A DNA stretch of 36,177 nt from Thioclava atlantica. Its GTDB lineage: Bacteria > Pseudomonadota > Alphaproteobacteria > Rhodobacterales > Rhodobacteraceae. The DNA is taken from NCBI RefSeq assembly GCF_000737065.1, contig NZ_AQRC01000019.1:1-36177 (forward strand). The letters run 5' to 3'. The notes under the pieces are model-generated. The model searched no databases, was not told the DNA's origin, and saw only the letters and a program-made list of their open reading frames with translations. Positions within the stretch are counted from its first letter, which is position 1; each line of letters opens with the position of its first letter. This document shows positions 14,703 to 30,682 of this stretch, piece by piece. Made by a program: the position numbers and the translations under genes.

Positions 14703-17081
14703 TCACCGAGCCGACGTGTTCTCACCCGGGTTTGATGCGAGCGCGGCGAAAATCTCCTTGAGCCGCGCGTCGTAGCGGCGCGCGATCGCGGCGACGGAAA
14801 AATCGCGGCGCACCCGCTCCCGGGCTCGCGCCGCTTTTTGCATGCGGGCTGCCGCGTCGCTCCGAACCGCGCGCATCTGCGCGACGGCGGCGGCGTGATC
14901 CGGCTCCCCCCAATGCTGGCCGGGGGTCACGAAGATGTAATCCTGCGGGCCGGGTTCCACGGATCGCGCCGGAACGAGCCAGGCGGTCTCCTCGTCGCAG
15001 AACTCGAGATTGCCGGAATAGCCGGTGCAGAGAACCGGAACGCCAAGCGCCATCCCCTCGAGCATCCCGAACCCCCAGCCTTCCGAGCGGTGCAGCGAAG
15101 CATAGCAATCCGCCCCGGCCATGAGCTCGAGAACACCACCGTAGGCGAGCGTCTCGTCGATCAGTGTGATCCGCGGATCGGCGGCGATCCTTTGGTCGAT
15201 CTCGGCCCAGAGCGCGGCTTGCGCGGGGTCGCTCACTCGTTGACGGTTCTGGGTCTTGATGACGAGGCGGACGGTTTGCTCGGTCGGAAACGCCGCGGAG
15301 AAGGCGCGCAGCGTTCCGAGCGGGTTCTTGCGTTGCAGGTAGGAAAAGCTGTCGAAGCTTGCGAGGAAGGTGAAGGGGGGTGTCCCCACGCCGAGTTGGC
15401 GATGCAAGGCGCGACGTGCCGCGTCGCGGTCGATTTCCGGCGGGGGCTGGAAGCACATCCCGACATTGGTGACGGGTTTCGATGTCGCGCCGCGATAGGT
15501 CTGCGCGCAATAGTCGCTTGAAACCCAGATCTCATCGACCAGTTCGAGCGCGAGCTGATGGCACAGGGCGGGGCTGTCGAGTTCCCAATAGACATAGGCG
15601 ATATTATAGGCGCCCGAGAAGATGTCGGGCTCGAAGGCGAAGGCATCGGGAACCGCCTCGGCATTGAGATGGAGGAGGTTGATGCGGGCGGGCCGCGGCG
15701 CGCCGAGCGTGACGGGAGCGCCGGCGCCGGATGGCGCGGGATTGTCACGGCTGTAATCGACGGCGTTCAGGCTGTAGTCGCAATGCTGCAGGATGTGGTG
15801 GGACAGCCGCGTCGATTGGCCGAGCCCAGCGGCTTTGCGAAACGGGCCGAGGATCTGGATGTCGACGCGGGGGCCGGTCGGTCGTGGGCGACGCGCGGCC
15901 TCGATCCGGTGGCCCTCGGCGCTGCGCAGGAACTCCTTGCGATCGAGATCGAAGCCTTCGCGGCGCAGGGCGGCGGCGTATTGATCGCGCGAGACGAGCG
16001 GGCCGGGGCGCAGGCTTTGCACGAAGGCCGAGAGCGCGCCGCTGTCCAGGAGTTGCTCCGCCGCGCCATTCGGTAGGTAGCCGAGGAATTCCGGATGCTC
16101 GAGTGCGAGAAGCACCACGCTGAGGACGAGCCTCTGCCGATCCGCCTCGGAACCCGGATCGAGATTGCGCAGCGCGGGCGTCGTGGCGTGCAGATGCGCG
16201 GTGAACGGCGTGAGCGGCCAGGGCTCGGAGGCGAGGGGGCGCGAGAGGCGCGCCCGGGCGGTCTCCGGAACGAGGCAGTCGCCGACCCCGAGAGCGGGGG
16301 CGATCTCGGCGCTCCAGCGGCAGAGATCCTTCTCCGGCTCGGAGCCCGAAAGGCCGAAGATCCGCATCGCGCGGCTCAGCCCGTCCACTTTGGTATTGAG
16401 CCAGTCGATCGCCTCCCGCGTCATTGGAAGCTGCACCCCTTTCCGGCGTGCGCCGTAATCGGCCAGGTACCAGCGCAGGAAGGCGTCGGTTTCGTGCGGT
16501 GCCTCTGGGTGCGGAAAATGCTCCGCGACATTCTCGCGGTGCCGTATGAAATCCGTGTAGGCGAAAAGCGGGGAGGGCAGAGCATCCGCCACCGCGCCCG
16601 ATTGCGCGAAAAGCGCCTGGTGGGGACGTAGCGGCGGCGCGGCGTCGGTGGCGGGAAGGGCCGCGCGCAGCCGGAGGAGCGGCCCGAAGAGATGGCGCGC
16701 GAGCGCATCGGGGGAAGGGGGCGCACTCGAGACGGCGCGGCCCGGCAAGTTCAGCTGCGCGAGGTCGAGCGTGTGGCCCGCAATCCGCAGCGTGATCTCC
16801 CCGCTTGCGTCCCAAAGTGCCGGCGGGACGGGCAGCGCGAAAGCGTGGCGCCCCTCTCCGATACCGGCTGCGGTGAGATCGGCCCGGAAGGCATCCGCGC
16901 GACCCGAGATCAGCCGCCCCTCCGCACCATGCAGCTCGATCGCTAGGGGCGCAGGGTCTCCGCGCCGCGCCGCCCAGCCACTGACCACGCCGCCTTCGAT
17001 CCGTTCGAGCGCGCCGCGATACCCGCGAAGGCGCAGCCACAGGCGCGCGGCACGAGAGAGACGGGCGGGAGTCGCGGCCAA
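14703..17081 (-). CDS. Large glycosyltransferase, GT4 type, with N-terminal accessory domain
   Basis: The protein has 792 residues. About the first 90 form a small beta-rich module (ERIEGGVVSGWAARRGDPAPL then ADLTAAGIGEGRHAF), a type found attached to other transferases. A mostly helical middle follows. From about residue 430 comes a GT-B domain, with NIAYVYWELDSP, ASFDSFSYLQRKNPLG and the C-terminal motif RSEGWGFGMLEGMALGVPV containing the E-x7-E donor-binding pair. It probably adds sugars to the surface polysaccharide at the cytoplasmic face. I chose a TTG at 17081 because GGAG lies six bases upstream of it and no in-frame ATG occurs nearby; the frame stays open past secE on the other strand, which cannot be coding. 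The next GTG would cut into the N-terminal module. The start is moderately certain. Confidence 0.75.
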   Translation of the reverse strand: MAATPARLSRAARLWLRLRGYRGALERIEGGVVSGWAARRGDPAPLAIELHGAEGRLISGRADAFRADLTAAGIGEGRHAFALPVPPALWDASGEITLRIAGHTLDLAQLNLPGRAVSSAPPSPDALARHLFGPLLRLRAALPATDAAPPLRPHQALFAQSGAVADALPSPLFAYTDFIRHRENVAEHFPHPEAPHETDAFLRWYLADYGARRKGVQLPMTREAIDWLNTKVDGLSRAMRIFGLSGSEPEKDLCRWSAEIAPALGVGDCLVPETARARLSRPLASEPWPLTPFTAHLHATTPALRNLDPGSEADRQRLVLSVVLLALEHPEFLGYLPNGAAEQLLDSGALSAFVQSLRPGPLVSRDQYAAALRREGFDLDRKEFLRSAEGHRIEAARRPRPTGPRVDIQILGPFRKAAGLGQSTRLSHHILQHCDYSLNAVDYSRDNPAPSGAGAPVTLGAPRPARINLLHLNAEAVPDAFAFEPDIFSGAYNIAYVYWELDSPALCHQLALELVDEIWVSSDYCAQTYRGATSKPVTNVGMCFQPPPEIDRDAARRALHRQLGVGTPPFTFLASFDSFSYLQRKNPLGTLRAFSAAFPTEQTVRLVIKTQNRQRVSDPAQAALWAEIDQRIAADPRITLIDETLAYGGVLELMAGADCYASLHRSEGWGFGMLEGMALGVPVLCTGYSGNLEFCDEETAWLVPARSVEPGPQDYIFVTPGQHWGEPDHAAAVAQMRAVRSDAAARMQKAARARERVRRDFSVAAIARRYDARLKEIFAALASNPGENTSAR

Positions 17082-17206
17082 CGGGTGCTCCGTTTCAATC
17101 TGGAGTTGTTTCCCTTTTACGATGTGGCGCTTGATCGACGCAACGAAATTGCTCGTCGCCGTCGGCGTCGATCTGGTGGTCTCGGCATCCGGCCGGGCGA
17201 ACGGCC

Positions 17207-17235
17207 TTGAATTCTCGTCAATGAGCGCGTATCTG
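17207..17235 (+). promoter_or_regulatory. Candidate promoter of secE (weak)
   Basis: TTGAAT (17207-17212) and TATCTG (17230-17235) are separated by 17 bases, with a predicted start about 75 bases before the secE ATG. The 234-base gap between the divergent GT4 gene and secE also holds a perfect 7-bp hairpin, GGCGCCT/AGGCGCC at 17280-17298, just before the ribosome-binding site. Nothing else was seen in the gap. Confidence 0.28.
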
Positions 17236-17315
17236 GCGGCAGTTGCGCCTCCCGTGAGGCGTATTCCGCGATACAGGGCGGCGCCTGCAAGAGGCGCCCA
17301 ACAGGGATGACGAGC

Positions 17316-17501
17316 ATGGCAAACCCCCTCCAGTTTCTCCAGCAGGTGCGCTCGGAAGCGGGCAAGGTGTCCTGGCCGAACCGGCGCGAGGTTCTGCTCA
17401 CCACCGGCATGGTTCTCTTCATGGCGGCGCTGACGGCGATCTTCTTCTCGCTGGTGGACTGGATAATCCGTCTCGGCGTCACGCAGGTCATCGGCAGCTG
17501 A
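17316..17501 (+). CDS. secE: Protein translocase subunit SecE
   Basis: The 61-residue protein has the SecE core: an amphipathic surface helix (QFLQQVRSEAGKVSWPNRREV, with the conserved KVSWP) followed by a single membrane helix (GMVLFMAALTAIFFSLVDWII). SecE clamps SecY in the SecYEG channel of the inner membrane. The ATG at 17316 (MANPLQF) fits the family and has AGGG nine bases upstream; the ATG at 17307 is too close to that site. It precedes nusG as in most bacteria, but a 233-base gap separates the two. Confidence 0.95.
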   Translation: MANPLQFLQQVRSEAGKVSWPNRREVLLTTGMVLFMAALTAIFFSLVDWIIRLGVTQVIGS

Positions 17502-17567
17502 GCTCTGACACCTCCGCGGCTGTGTACAGACGCAGCGAGGAAGTGATCGCAAAACCGCGTAACGGTC

Positions 17568-17596
17568 TTGAATTCATTGGGCCGCAGCGGTAAAGG
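17568..17596 (+). promoter_or_regulatory. Candidate promoter of nusG (weak)
   Basis: TTGAAT (17568-17573) and TAAAGG (17591-17596) are 17 bases apart inside the unusually long 233-base secE-nusG gap. If real, nusG would have its own start in addition to read-through from secE. Nothing else was recognised in the gap. Confidence 0.27.
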
Positions 17597-17734
17597 GGCG
17601 GGACTTTTCTGGGACCGGCGTGCATCGATTCGCATGGTGCGCGCTGTTTTTTGTTCCGGATCAGGCGGATAACTCCGCGTAAATACAGGAATTTTCGGCG
17701 CGATTGCGTTGATGGCAAGGGGCACAGGTTCGGC

Positions 17735-18274
17735 ATGGCGAAGCGTTGGTATTCGGTTAGCGTCCTCTCGAATTTCGAGAAGAAGGTGGCCGAGCAGATC
17801 CGTCAGGCCGTGATCGATCAGGGTCTGGAGGACCAGATCGAGGAAGTGCTCGTGCCGACCGAGGAAGTGATCGAGGTGCGTCGCGGCAAGAAGGTGACCT
17901 CCGAGCGCCGCTTCATGCCGGGCTATGTGCTCGTGCGCATGGAGATGACCGACAAGGGGTATCACCTGATCAACTCGACGAACCGTGTCACCGGTTTCCT
18001 TGGTCCGCAGGGCAAGCCGATGCCGATGGCGGATGCGGAAGTGAACCGCATTCTGAGCCGCGTCGACGAGACCGGCGAGCAGGCGGCGCCGCGCAGCCTG
18101 ATCACCTTCGAGGTGGGCGAGAACGTGAATGTGACCGACGGGCCCTTCGAGGGCTTCTCGGGAATGGTCGAGGAAGTGGACGAGGCGGCGAGCCGTCTCA
18201 AGGTCACCGTCTCGATCTTCGGCCGGCCGACGCCGGTCGAGCTGGAATACACCCAGGTGCAGAAAACCGCCTGA
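17735..18274 (+). CDS. nusG: Transcription termination/antitermination factor NusG
   Basis: The 179-residue protein has the NGN domain at the N-terminus (KRWYSVSVLSNFEKKVAEQI, later RRFMPGYVLVRMEM) and a KOW domain at the C-terminus (FEVGENVNVTDGPFEGFSGMV). NusG binds RNA polymerase at the clamp, raises processivity, and links it to Rho or to ribosomal protein S10. ATG at 17735 gives the conserved MAKRWYSV start; the frame is open upstream without conservation. The Shine-Dalgarno sequence is weak. Its place between secE and rplK is the standard one. Confidence 0.96.
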   Translation: MAKRWYSVSVLSNFEKKVAEQIRQAVIDQGLEDQIEEVLVPTEEVIEVRRGKKVTSERRFMPGYVLVRMEMTDKGYHLINSTNRVTGFLGPQGKPMPMADAEVNRILSRVDETGEQAAPRSLITFEVGENVNVTDGPFEGFSGMVEEVDEAASRLKVTVSIFGRPTPVELEYTQVQKTA

Positions 18275-18299
18275 GTGTGAACCGTGGGAGGCGAGGGCC

Positions 18300-18373
18300 C
18301 CTTGCTTTGACAAGGTGTCCCGGACCGGACCACTAAACTTCGCATCCTCCGGGATGTGACAGTGATAAGGAGA
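18300..18373 (+). promoter_or_regulatory. Leader before rplK with hairpin and possible L1-responsive element
   Basis: CCTTG (18300-18304) and CAAGG (18311-18315) form a small hairpin that includes a TTGACA hexamer (18307-18312). A TAAACT at 18334-18339 is 21 bases away, too far for a good promoter. Closer to the gene, CTCC around 18348 can pair with GGAG of the ribosome-binding site. L1 represses its operon by binding the rplK leader in E. coli; whether this element does so is inference. Confidence 0.28.
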
Positions 18374-18380
18374 GGGCCAG

Positions 18381-18833
18381 ATGGCCAAGAAAGTAATCGG
18401 GCAGCTCAAGCTGCAAATTCCGGCAGGCGGCGCGAACCCGTCCCCGCCGGTCGGTCCGGCGCTCGGTCAGCGCGGGATCAACATCATGGAATTCTGCAAG
18501 GCGTTCAACGCCAAGACGCAGGAGATGGACAAGCAGGCGAAGATCCCGACGGTGATCACCTACTACGCCGACAAGTCCTTCACCTTCGAGATCAAGCAGC
18601 CGACCGCGAGCTTCTTCCTGAAGCAGGCGGCGGGCCTCAAGCCCGTCGGCAAGCGCAACCGTCCGAAGGGCTCCGAAGCGCCGGGCCGCGTCGTCGCCGG
18701 CACCATCACCGCTGCGCAGGTCCGCGAGATCGCCGAAGCGAAGATGAAAGACCTGAACGCCAACGACATCGAAGGCGCGATGAACATCATCCTCGGCTCC
18801 GCGAAGTCGATCGGCATCGAGGTGAAAGGCTAA
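18381..18833 (+). CDS. rplK: 50S ribosomal protein L11
   Basis: The 150-residue protein has the proline-rich N-terminal factor-binding domain ([21 protein letters not shown]) and a C-terminal 23S rRNA-binding domain ending [11 protein letters not shown]. It forms the GTPase-associated region with L10 and L12 and takes part in the stringent response. A strong AAGGAGAGG precedes the ATG. Only three bases separate it from rplA. Confidence 0.98.
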   Translation: MAKKVIGQLKLQIPAGGANPSPPVGPALGQRGINIMEFCKAFNAKTQEMDKQAKIPTVITYYADKSFTFEIKQPTASFFLKQAAGLKPVGKRNRPKGSEAPGRVVAGTITAAQVREIAEAKMKDLNANDIEGAMNIILGSAKSIGIEVKG

Positions 18834-18836
18834 GTC

Positions 18837-19535
18837 ATGGCAAAGCTCGGTAAACGTACCAAAGCCGCCCGCGAAGCCTTCGCCGGCAAGGAAAACATCA
18901 CCGTCGAGGACGCGGTCGCGCTGATCAAGGCCAACGCGCAGGCGAAATTCGACGAAACGCTCGAGATCGCGATGAATCTCGGCGTCGACCCGCGTCACGC
19001 AGACCAGATGGTCCGCGGCGTGGTCGCGCTGCCCAACGGCACCGGCAAGACCGTGCGCGTTGCGGTCTTCGCACGCGGCGCGAAAGCGGATGAAGCCAAG
19101 GAAGCCGGGGCCGATATCGTCGGCGCCGAGGACCTGATGGAAACCATCCAGGGCGGCAAGATCGAGTTCGATCGCTGCATCGCGACCCCGGACATGATGC
19201 CGCTCGTCGGCCGTCTGGGCAAAGTGCTCGGCCCGCGCAACCTGATGCCGAACCCGAAGGTCGGCACCGTGACGATGGACGTGAAAGCGGCTGTCGAAGC
19301 GGCGAAGGGCGGCGAAGTCCAGTTCAAGGTCGAGAAGGCCGGCGTCATTCACGGCGGTATCGGCAAGGTCTCCTTCACCGAGGAGCAGCTGGCCCAGAAC
19401 GTGCGCGCCTTCGTCGAAGCGGTGACGAAAGCCAAGCCGGCGGGCGCGAAGGGCACCTACCTGAAAAAGGTGTCGCTGAGCTCGACGATGGGTCCGGGCG
19501 TTTCGCTCGATCTGACCTCGGCGACCGGCAACTAA
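18837..19535 (+). CDS. rplA: 50S ribosomal protein L1
   Basis: The 232-residue protein is full length, with the L1 stalk-binding patterns [38 protein letters not shown] and the C-terminal [11 protein letters not shown]. It binds 23S rRNA at the L1 stalk near the ribosomal E site and is the usual autogenous repressor of the L11 operon. It starts three bases after rplK; translational coupling is likely. Confidence 0.98.
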   Translation: MAKLGKRTKAAREAFAGKENITVEDAVALIKANAQAKFDETLEIAMNLGVDPRHADQMVRGVVALPNGTGKTVRVAVFARGAKADEAKEAGADIVGAEDLMETIQGGKIEFDRCIATPDMMPLVGRLGKVLGPRNLMPNPKVGTVTMDVKAAVEAAKGGEVQFKVEKAGVIHGGIGKVSFTEEQLAQNVRAFVEAVTKAKPAGAKGTYLKKVSLSSTMGPGVSLDLTSATGN

Positions 19536-19796
19536 GAGAATTCCGCCGGGGGCGACCTCGGCGGATGGCAGGGCGGCGGCCAGACGCTTCCGCCCTGACC
19601 TGTCCGAGACGGAGGGTGCCCGATCCCGCAAAGGTGACGGCTTAATTTCCTTCCTGAGATGGGGATCGAGACCAATTCCGGGTTTGGGCCAGCTGTGGCC
19701 GATCTCGGGCGATCTGGCCTCGGGCCCTTCGGACCCGACCCCGGGAAACCGGGACAATGAGAGCCGGGGGGAAACCCCCATACTTGGAGTGTAACT
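19536..19796 (+). promoter_or_regulatory. Structured rplA-rplJ intergenic region, probable L10 leader
   Basis: The 261 bases hold several hairpins: CCGCCGGGG/CCTCGGCGG near 19544; CAGGGCGG/CCGCCCTG near 19568-19597; CCCGG-GAAA-CCGGG near 19738-19752; and GGGGG-AAA-CCCCC at about 19766-19778, just before the rplJ ribosome-binding site. In many bacteria an L10-L12 binding leader here controls rplJL translation. Position and structure fit, but I cannot align it to the known leader consensus by eye. Confidence 0.5.
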
Positions 19797-20309
19797 GTGG
19801 ATAGAGCCCAAAAAGAGAAAGTGGTCGAGGAACTCGGCCAGATCTTCGCAAGCTCTGGCGTCGTGGTGGTTGCTCACTACGAAGGCATGACGGTTGCTGA
19901 CATGCAGGATCTCCGCTCGCGCATGCGCGAAGCGGGTGGTTCGGTTCGCGTTGCCAAGAACAAGCTCGCCAAGATCGCCCTCGAAGGTCAGCCCTGCGAA
20001 AGCATCGCTGAATACCTGACGGGCATGACCGTGCTCTCCTATTCGGAGGACCCCGTCGCCGCGGCGAAGGTGGTCGTCAAGTACGCCAAGGATAACGAGA
20101 AACTCGAAATCCTCGGCGGTGCAATGGGAGACTCGGCCCTCGACGTCGCCGGTGTCAAAGCCGTCGCCGATATGCCGTCGCGCGAAGAGCTCATCGCTCA
20201 GATCGTTTCGGCCATCGGTGCGCCCGCTTCGAACATCGCCGGTGCCGTTGGCGCGCCTGCTTCGAACATCGCGAGCATCCTTTCCACCATCGAGGAAAAG
20301 GCTGCGTAA
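19797..20309 (+). CDS. rplJ: 50S ribosomal protein L10
   Basis: The 170-residue protein has the rRNA-binding N-terminal domain ([30 protein letters not shown]) and a C-terminal helix that anchors L12 dimers. That helix contains a direct repeat, [11 protein letters not shown] then [11 protein letters not shown]. Start is GTG at 19797 with GGAG seven bases before it; the alphaproteobacterial form [12 protein letters not shown] follows. It lies downstream of a structured leader and 66 bases before rplL. Confidence 0.97.
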   Translation: MDRAQKEKVVEELGQIFASSGVVVVAHYEGMTVADMQDLRSRMREAGGSVRVAKNKLAKIALEGQPCESIAEYLTGMTVLSYSEDPVAAAKVVVKYAKDNEKLEILGGAMGDSALDVAGVKAVADMPSREELIAQIVSAIGAPASNIAGAVGAPASNIASILSTIEEKAA

Positions 20310-20375
20310 GCATTCGACTTGCCCCGTAGCGGCTTGAAGTCGCGACGTTGGAAACCCAAATCTAGGAACTGAAAA

Positions 20376-20750
20376 ATGGCTGATCTGAAAAAACTCGCCG
20401 AAGAAATCGTGGGCCTGACCCTTCTGGAAGCCCAGGAACTGAAAACCATCCTGAAAGACGAGTACGGCATCGAGCCGGCCGCCGGTGGCGCCGTCATGAT
20501 GGCTGGCCCGGCTGCTGGTGCTGCTGAAGCTGCTGAAGAGAAAGACGAATTCGACGTCGTTCTCGTGGAAGCTGGCGCCAACAAAATCAACGTCATCAAA
20601 GAAGTCCGCGGCATCACCGGCCTGGGCCTGAAAGAAGCCAAAGAGCTCGTGGAAGCTGGCGGCAAGGTCAAGGAAGGCGCTGCGAAAGCGGAAGCCGAAG
20701 AGATCAAGAAAAAACTCGAAGACGCCGGCGCGAAAGTCGAGCTCAAGTAA
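20376..20750 (+). CDS. rplL: 50S ribosomal protein L7/L12
   Basis: The 124-residue acidic protein has an N-terminal dimerisation helix ([20 protein letters not shown]), an Ala/Gly-rich flexible hinge (about residues 38-55) and the conserved C-terminal domain [23 protein letters not shown]. It recruits translational GTPases to the ribosome. Its codons are strongly biased, as expected for the most abundant ribosomal protein. Confidence 0.98.
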   Translation: MADLKKLAEEIVGLTLLEAQELKTILKDEYGIEPAAGGAVMMAGPAAGAAEAAEEKDEFDVVLVEAGANKINVIKEVRGITGLGLKEAKELVEAGGKVKEGAAKAEAEEIKKKLEDAGAKVELK

Positions 20751-20785
20751 TCGAGCCGGGTGCATCCGCATCCGATCTGAAATGA

Positions 20786-20904
20786 GGGCTGGGTCCGGAG
20801 TTTCCGGGCCCAGCCGAACCTGTCTCGGAGAGGGCTTCGGCCCGCGTGAAGCTCTCTCCAAGGCGGTGTTCGCGGTTCGGGAGCCTTCCGGTGGGACGGA
20901 AGGC
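20786..20904 (+). promoter_or_regulatory. Three consecutive hairpins in the rplL-rpoB gap
   Basis: Stem 1 is GGCTGGGTCCGG (20787-20798) with CCGGGCCCAGCC (20804-20815). Stem 2 is GGAGAGGGCTTC (20827-20838) with GAAGCTCTCTCC (20848-20859). Stem 3 is GCCTTCCG (20883-20890) with CGGAAGGC (20897-20904). Stems 1 and 2 are 12 bp with one G-U pair each. No T run follows stem 1, so full termination is unlikely. In E. coli this gap holds a partial attenuator and an RNase III site that lower rpoBC expression relative to rplJL; a similar role is inferred. Confidence 0.6.
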
Positions 20905-20996
20905 AGGTATGGAACCGCCCCCCTTCATTCGCCTTGCGGCGCGCAATGGGCCCCGACATTGCGCCAGCCGCGAAGAGACGAAAGGTCACGCAGAGC

Positions 20997-25131
<4,135 letters not shown>

Positions 25132-25133
<2 letters not shown>

Positions 25134-25147
25134 GGGCTTCGGCCCTC
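25132..25147 (+). promoter_or_regulatory. UUCG tetraloop hairpin at the rpoB stop codon
   Basis: GAGGGC-TTCG-GCCCTC forms a very stable small hairpin that includes part of the rpoB TGA. There is no T run, so it is more likely an RNA stability or coupling element between rpoB and rpoC than a terminator. Confidence 0.4.
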
Positions 25148-25183
25148 CTCTGATCCCTTCCGCCCTCATTCAAGGATTTACAG

Positions 25184-29413
<4,230 letters not shown>

Positions 29414-29436
29414 TCGCGCAGCGACCTGCGCTTTGA

Positions 29437-29470
29437 AAAACGCCCCGCGCGAGCGATCGCGCGGGGCTTC
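29437..29470 (+). terminator. Hairpin after rpoC, probable terminator
   Basis: GCCCCGCGCGA (29442-29452) and TCGCGCGGGGC (29457-29467) form a perfect 11-bp stem with loop GCGA, preceded by AAAAA. Only TTCG follows, so the T tract is poor; it is the end of the rpoBC unit by position. Confidence 0.6.
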
Positions 29471-29571
29471 GCATTCCGCATCCGTTCGCGGCGCCTCACC
29501 CGGCATCCGTGACCGGAAAACATCGTCGGCGGCATGTTTCTTCACTTCTCCGGGCCGTCCCGGATGGATCG

Positions 29572-29600
29572 TTTACAACAAAAGCCGGCGCGGATAAGAG
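29572..29600 (+). promoter_or_regulatory. Candidate promoter of the envelope-glycan cassette
   Basis: TTTACA (29572-29577) and TAAGAG (29595-29600) are exactly 17 bases apart. Transcription would begin about 30 bases before the GT2 start codon and after the rpoC hairpin, so the cassette can be expressed separately from rpoBC. Confidence 0.42.
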
Positions 29601-29637
29601 ACCCTTGCCCCGCGCCCAGCCAAGAGTCCGGCCCCCC

Positions 29638-30369
<732 letters not shown>

Positions 30370-30376
30370 CGCCGAT

Positions 30377-30682
30377 ATGCATTGGCTTATGAAGATGCTC
30401 GATGTGAACAGCACCGCAGAGCTCTGGTGGGTGGTCTTCGGGCTGGCTGCGCAGCTGATGTTCACCGCACGCTTCATCGTGCAGTGGATCGCTTCCGAGC
30501 GGCAGCGCGACTCCGTCGTTCCGATCGCGTTTTGGTATTTCTCGCTCGCGGGTGGGCTGATGCTGTTCAGCTATGCGGTCTATCGCCATGACCCGGTGTT
30601 CATTCTCGGGCAATCCCTGGGCGTGTTCATCTACTCGCGCAACCTGTGGCTGATCTATGCCAAGCGCCGTCGCGAAGCCTGA
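30377..30682 (+). CDS. Small membrane protein with lipid-A-disaccharide-synthase N-terminal (LAB_N) domain
   Basis: The 101-residue protein is mostly three hydrophobic helices. Its sequence, WVVFGLAAQLMFTARFIVQW then SVVPIAFWYFSLAGGLML and YSRNLWLIY, matches the LAB_N family, named after an N-terminal extension of some LpxB proteins. It is not the LpxB enzyme. GAGGAG ten bases before ATG lies inside the end of the GT2 gene, so the genes are coupled; its own end overlaps the GT39 gene by 26 bases. The family is often found beside lipid glycosylation genes; a role in moving or presenting a lipid-linked sugar is possible but unproven. Confidence 0.83.
   Translation: MHWLMKMLDVNSTAELWWVVFGLAAQLMFTARFIVQWIASERQRDSVVPIAFWYFSLAGGLMLFSYAVYRHDPVFILGQSLGVFIYSRNLWLIYAKRRREA

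Larger units (their letters stand above)
2687..17081. other. Surface polysaccharide synthesis and export locus
   Basis: Nine consecutive genes between tRNA-Trp and secE concern polysaccharide assembly, modification and export or secreted surface proteins. ABC export components (KpsM, KpsE and KpsT types) lie at 6348-9233, flanked by glycosyltransferases at both ends. An outer-membrane channel of the KpsD/Wza type and the KpsC/KpsS Kdo transferases are not in the window. Strand alternates (+,+,-,+,+,+,-,+,-), so at least four transcription units are needed. Confidence 0.75.

Noticed and set aside
17082-17552. N-terminal extension of the GT4 protein through the secE antisense strand
   Set aside because: It would read through the complement of secE; the sequence is composition-driven and has no domain.
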